Assembly: GCA_947448675.1 (NCBI GenBank)
Contig: CANFOR010000203.1
Span: forward strand, 1-5,117
DNA from: Betaproteobacteria bacterium
GTDB taxonomy: Bacteria; Pseudomonadota; Gammaproteobacteria; Burkholderiales; Burkholderiaceae_C
Direction of reading: 5' to 3'
Length of the DNA: 5,117 bases
Both the position numbers and the translations under genes were made by a program. Under the pieces are notes generated by a model. That model was not told the DNA's origin, did no database searches, and worked only from the letters and a program-made list of their open reading frames with translations. Below are positions 5,013-5,117 of the stretch, one piece after another; the stretch's first letter is position 1; each line of letters starts with the position of its first letter.

Positions 5013-5117
5013 GCCTAACCCTTACAGGGACTTCCCACATAGTCAAGCAATGTAGGCGATAGCATTTCCTTGGTAACGGTTTTCTTGCATTTTCGTAGTC
5101 TGAATCAGCGGCACAAC
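5013..5117 (+). other. Start of a second attC, incomplete in the window
   Basis: GCCTAAC at 5013-5019 is a perfect inverse core (RYYYAAC), one base after the stop codon of the cassette gene, which is where an attC normally begins. Its exact partner would be GTTAGGC, but neither that nor any GTTRRRY occurs in the remaining 98 bases. The short hairpin CCCT-TAC-AGGG (5019-5029) is the only clear local pairing. Either the site is longer than about 105 bases and closes beyond the edge, or its 3' half has been lost. No gene is seen in this stretch. Confidence 0.5.

Larger units (their letters stand above)
3887..5117. mobile_element. Chromosomal integron remnant (integrase pseudogene, promoter, attC, cassette)
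   Basis: The order and orientation are those of an integron: a leftward integrase gene, then an AT-rich spacer with a rightward promoter, then a recombination site ending in GTTAAGC, then a rightward cassette gene followed directly by an inverse core GCCTAAC. The integrase is broken, so the platform is probably immobile unless an integrase is supplied from elsewhere. Base composition and codon use on the right side differ clearly from the edd-eda genes. No transposase, resistance gene or 3' conserved segment of clinical class 1 integrons is present, so this looks like a sedentary environmental integron. The right boundary lies beyond the window. Confidence 0.72.

Noticed and set aside
5071..5078. 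Third copy of TTGGTAAC, matching the repeats before edd.
   Set aside because: It is an isolated octamer far away in a different context; a chance match is the simplest view.
1..5117. CRISPR arrays, tRNA or rRNA genes and insertion sequences.
   Set aside because: No regularly spaced repeats, tRNA-like folds, rRNA blocks or transposase-like proteins were seen on either strand.

Overview
The window reads as chromosomal DNA of a GC-rich betaproteobacterium, most likely Burkholderiales of the Comamonadaceae type. This is inferred from the strong G/C third-position bias, the close match of the core proteins to proteobacterial families, and a short AT-rich intergenic motif of a kind I associate with that family. 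It has not been checked by any search.

The left part (1-659) holds two divergent envelope genes. The first 65 bases are the start of a leftward gene whose lipobox ends in Cys21. Facing away from it is a complete gene for an OmpA-like protein anchored by one N-terminal membrane helix. The centre (660-3347) is a compact Entner-Doudoroff operon: edd (6-phosphogluconate dehydratase) overlaps eda (KDPG aldolase) by 10 bases. Together they convert 6-phosphogluconate to pyruvate and glyceraldehyde 3-phosphate. A HexR-like palindrome lies just before the preferred edd start. Edd carries an extra Ser/Thr-rich segment of about 20 residues between its conserved blocks. After a 133-base spacer comes leftward gloA, a nickel-type glyoxalase I that detoxifies methylglyoxal.

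The right part (3887-5117) is the most interesting. It has the layout of a chromosomal integron. The leftward integrase gene is a pseudogene: the first ~55 residues and the last ~48 residues of an IntI-type tyrosine recombinase are joined out of frame, and about 230 codons with most of the catalytic residues are missing. Beyond it, pointing right, are a good sigma70-like promoter (candidate Pc), an attC-like site ending in the core GTTAAGC (4381-4464), and a cassette-style gene starting 23 bases after that core. This gene encodes a small, apparently secreted protein of unknown function. One base after its stop codon is an inverse core GCCTAAC, which should open the next attC, but no matching 3' core appears before the window ends. 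The cassette is AT-richer and has different codon use from the left-hand genes. The likely picture is an integron that has lost its integrase and is fixed beside gloA, while its promoter and at least one cassette remain.
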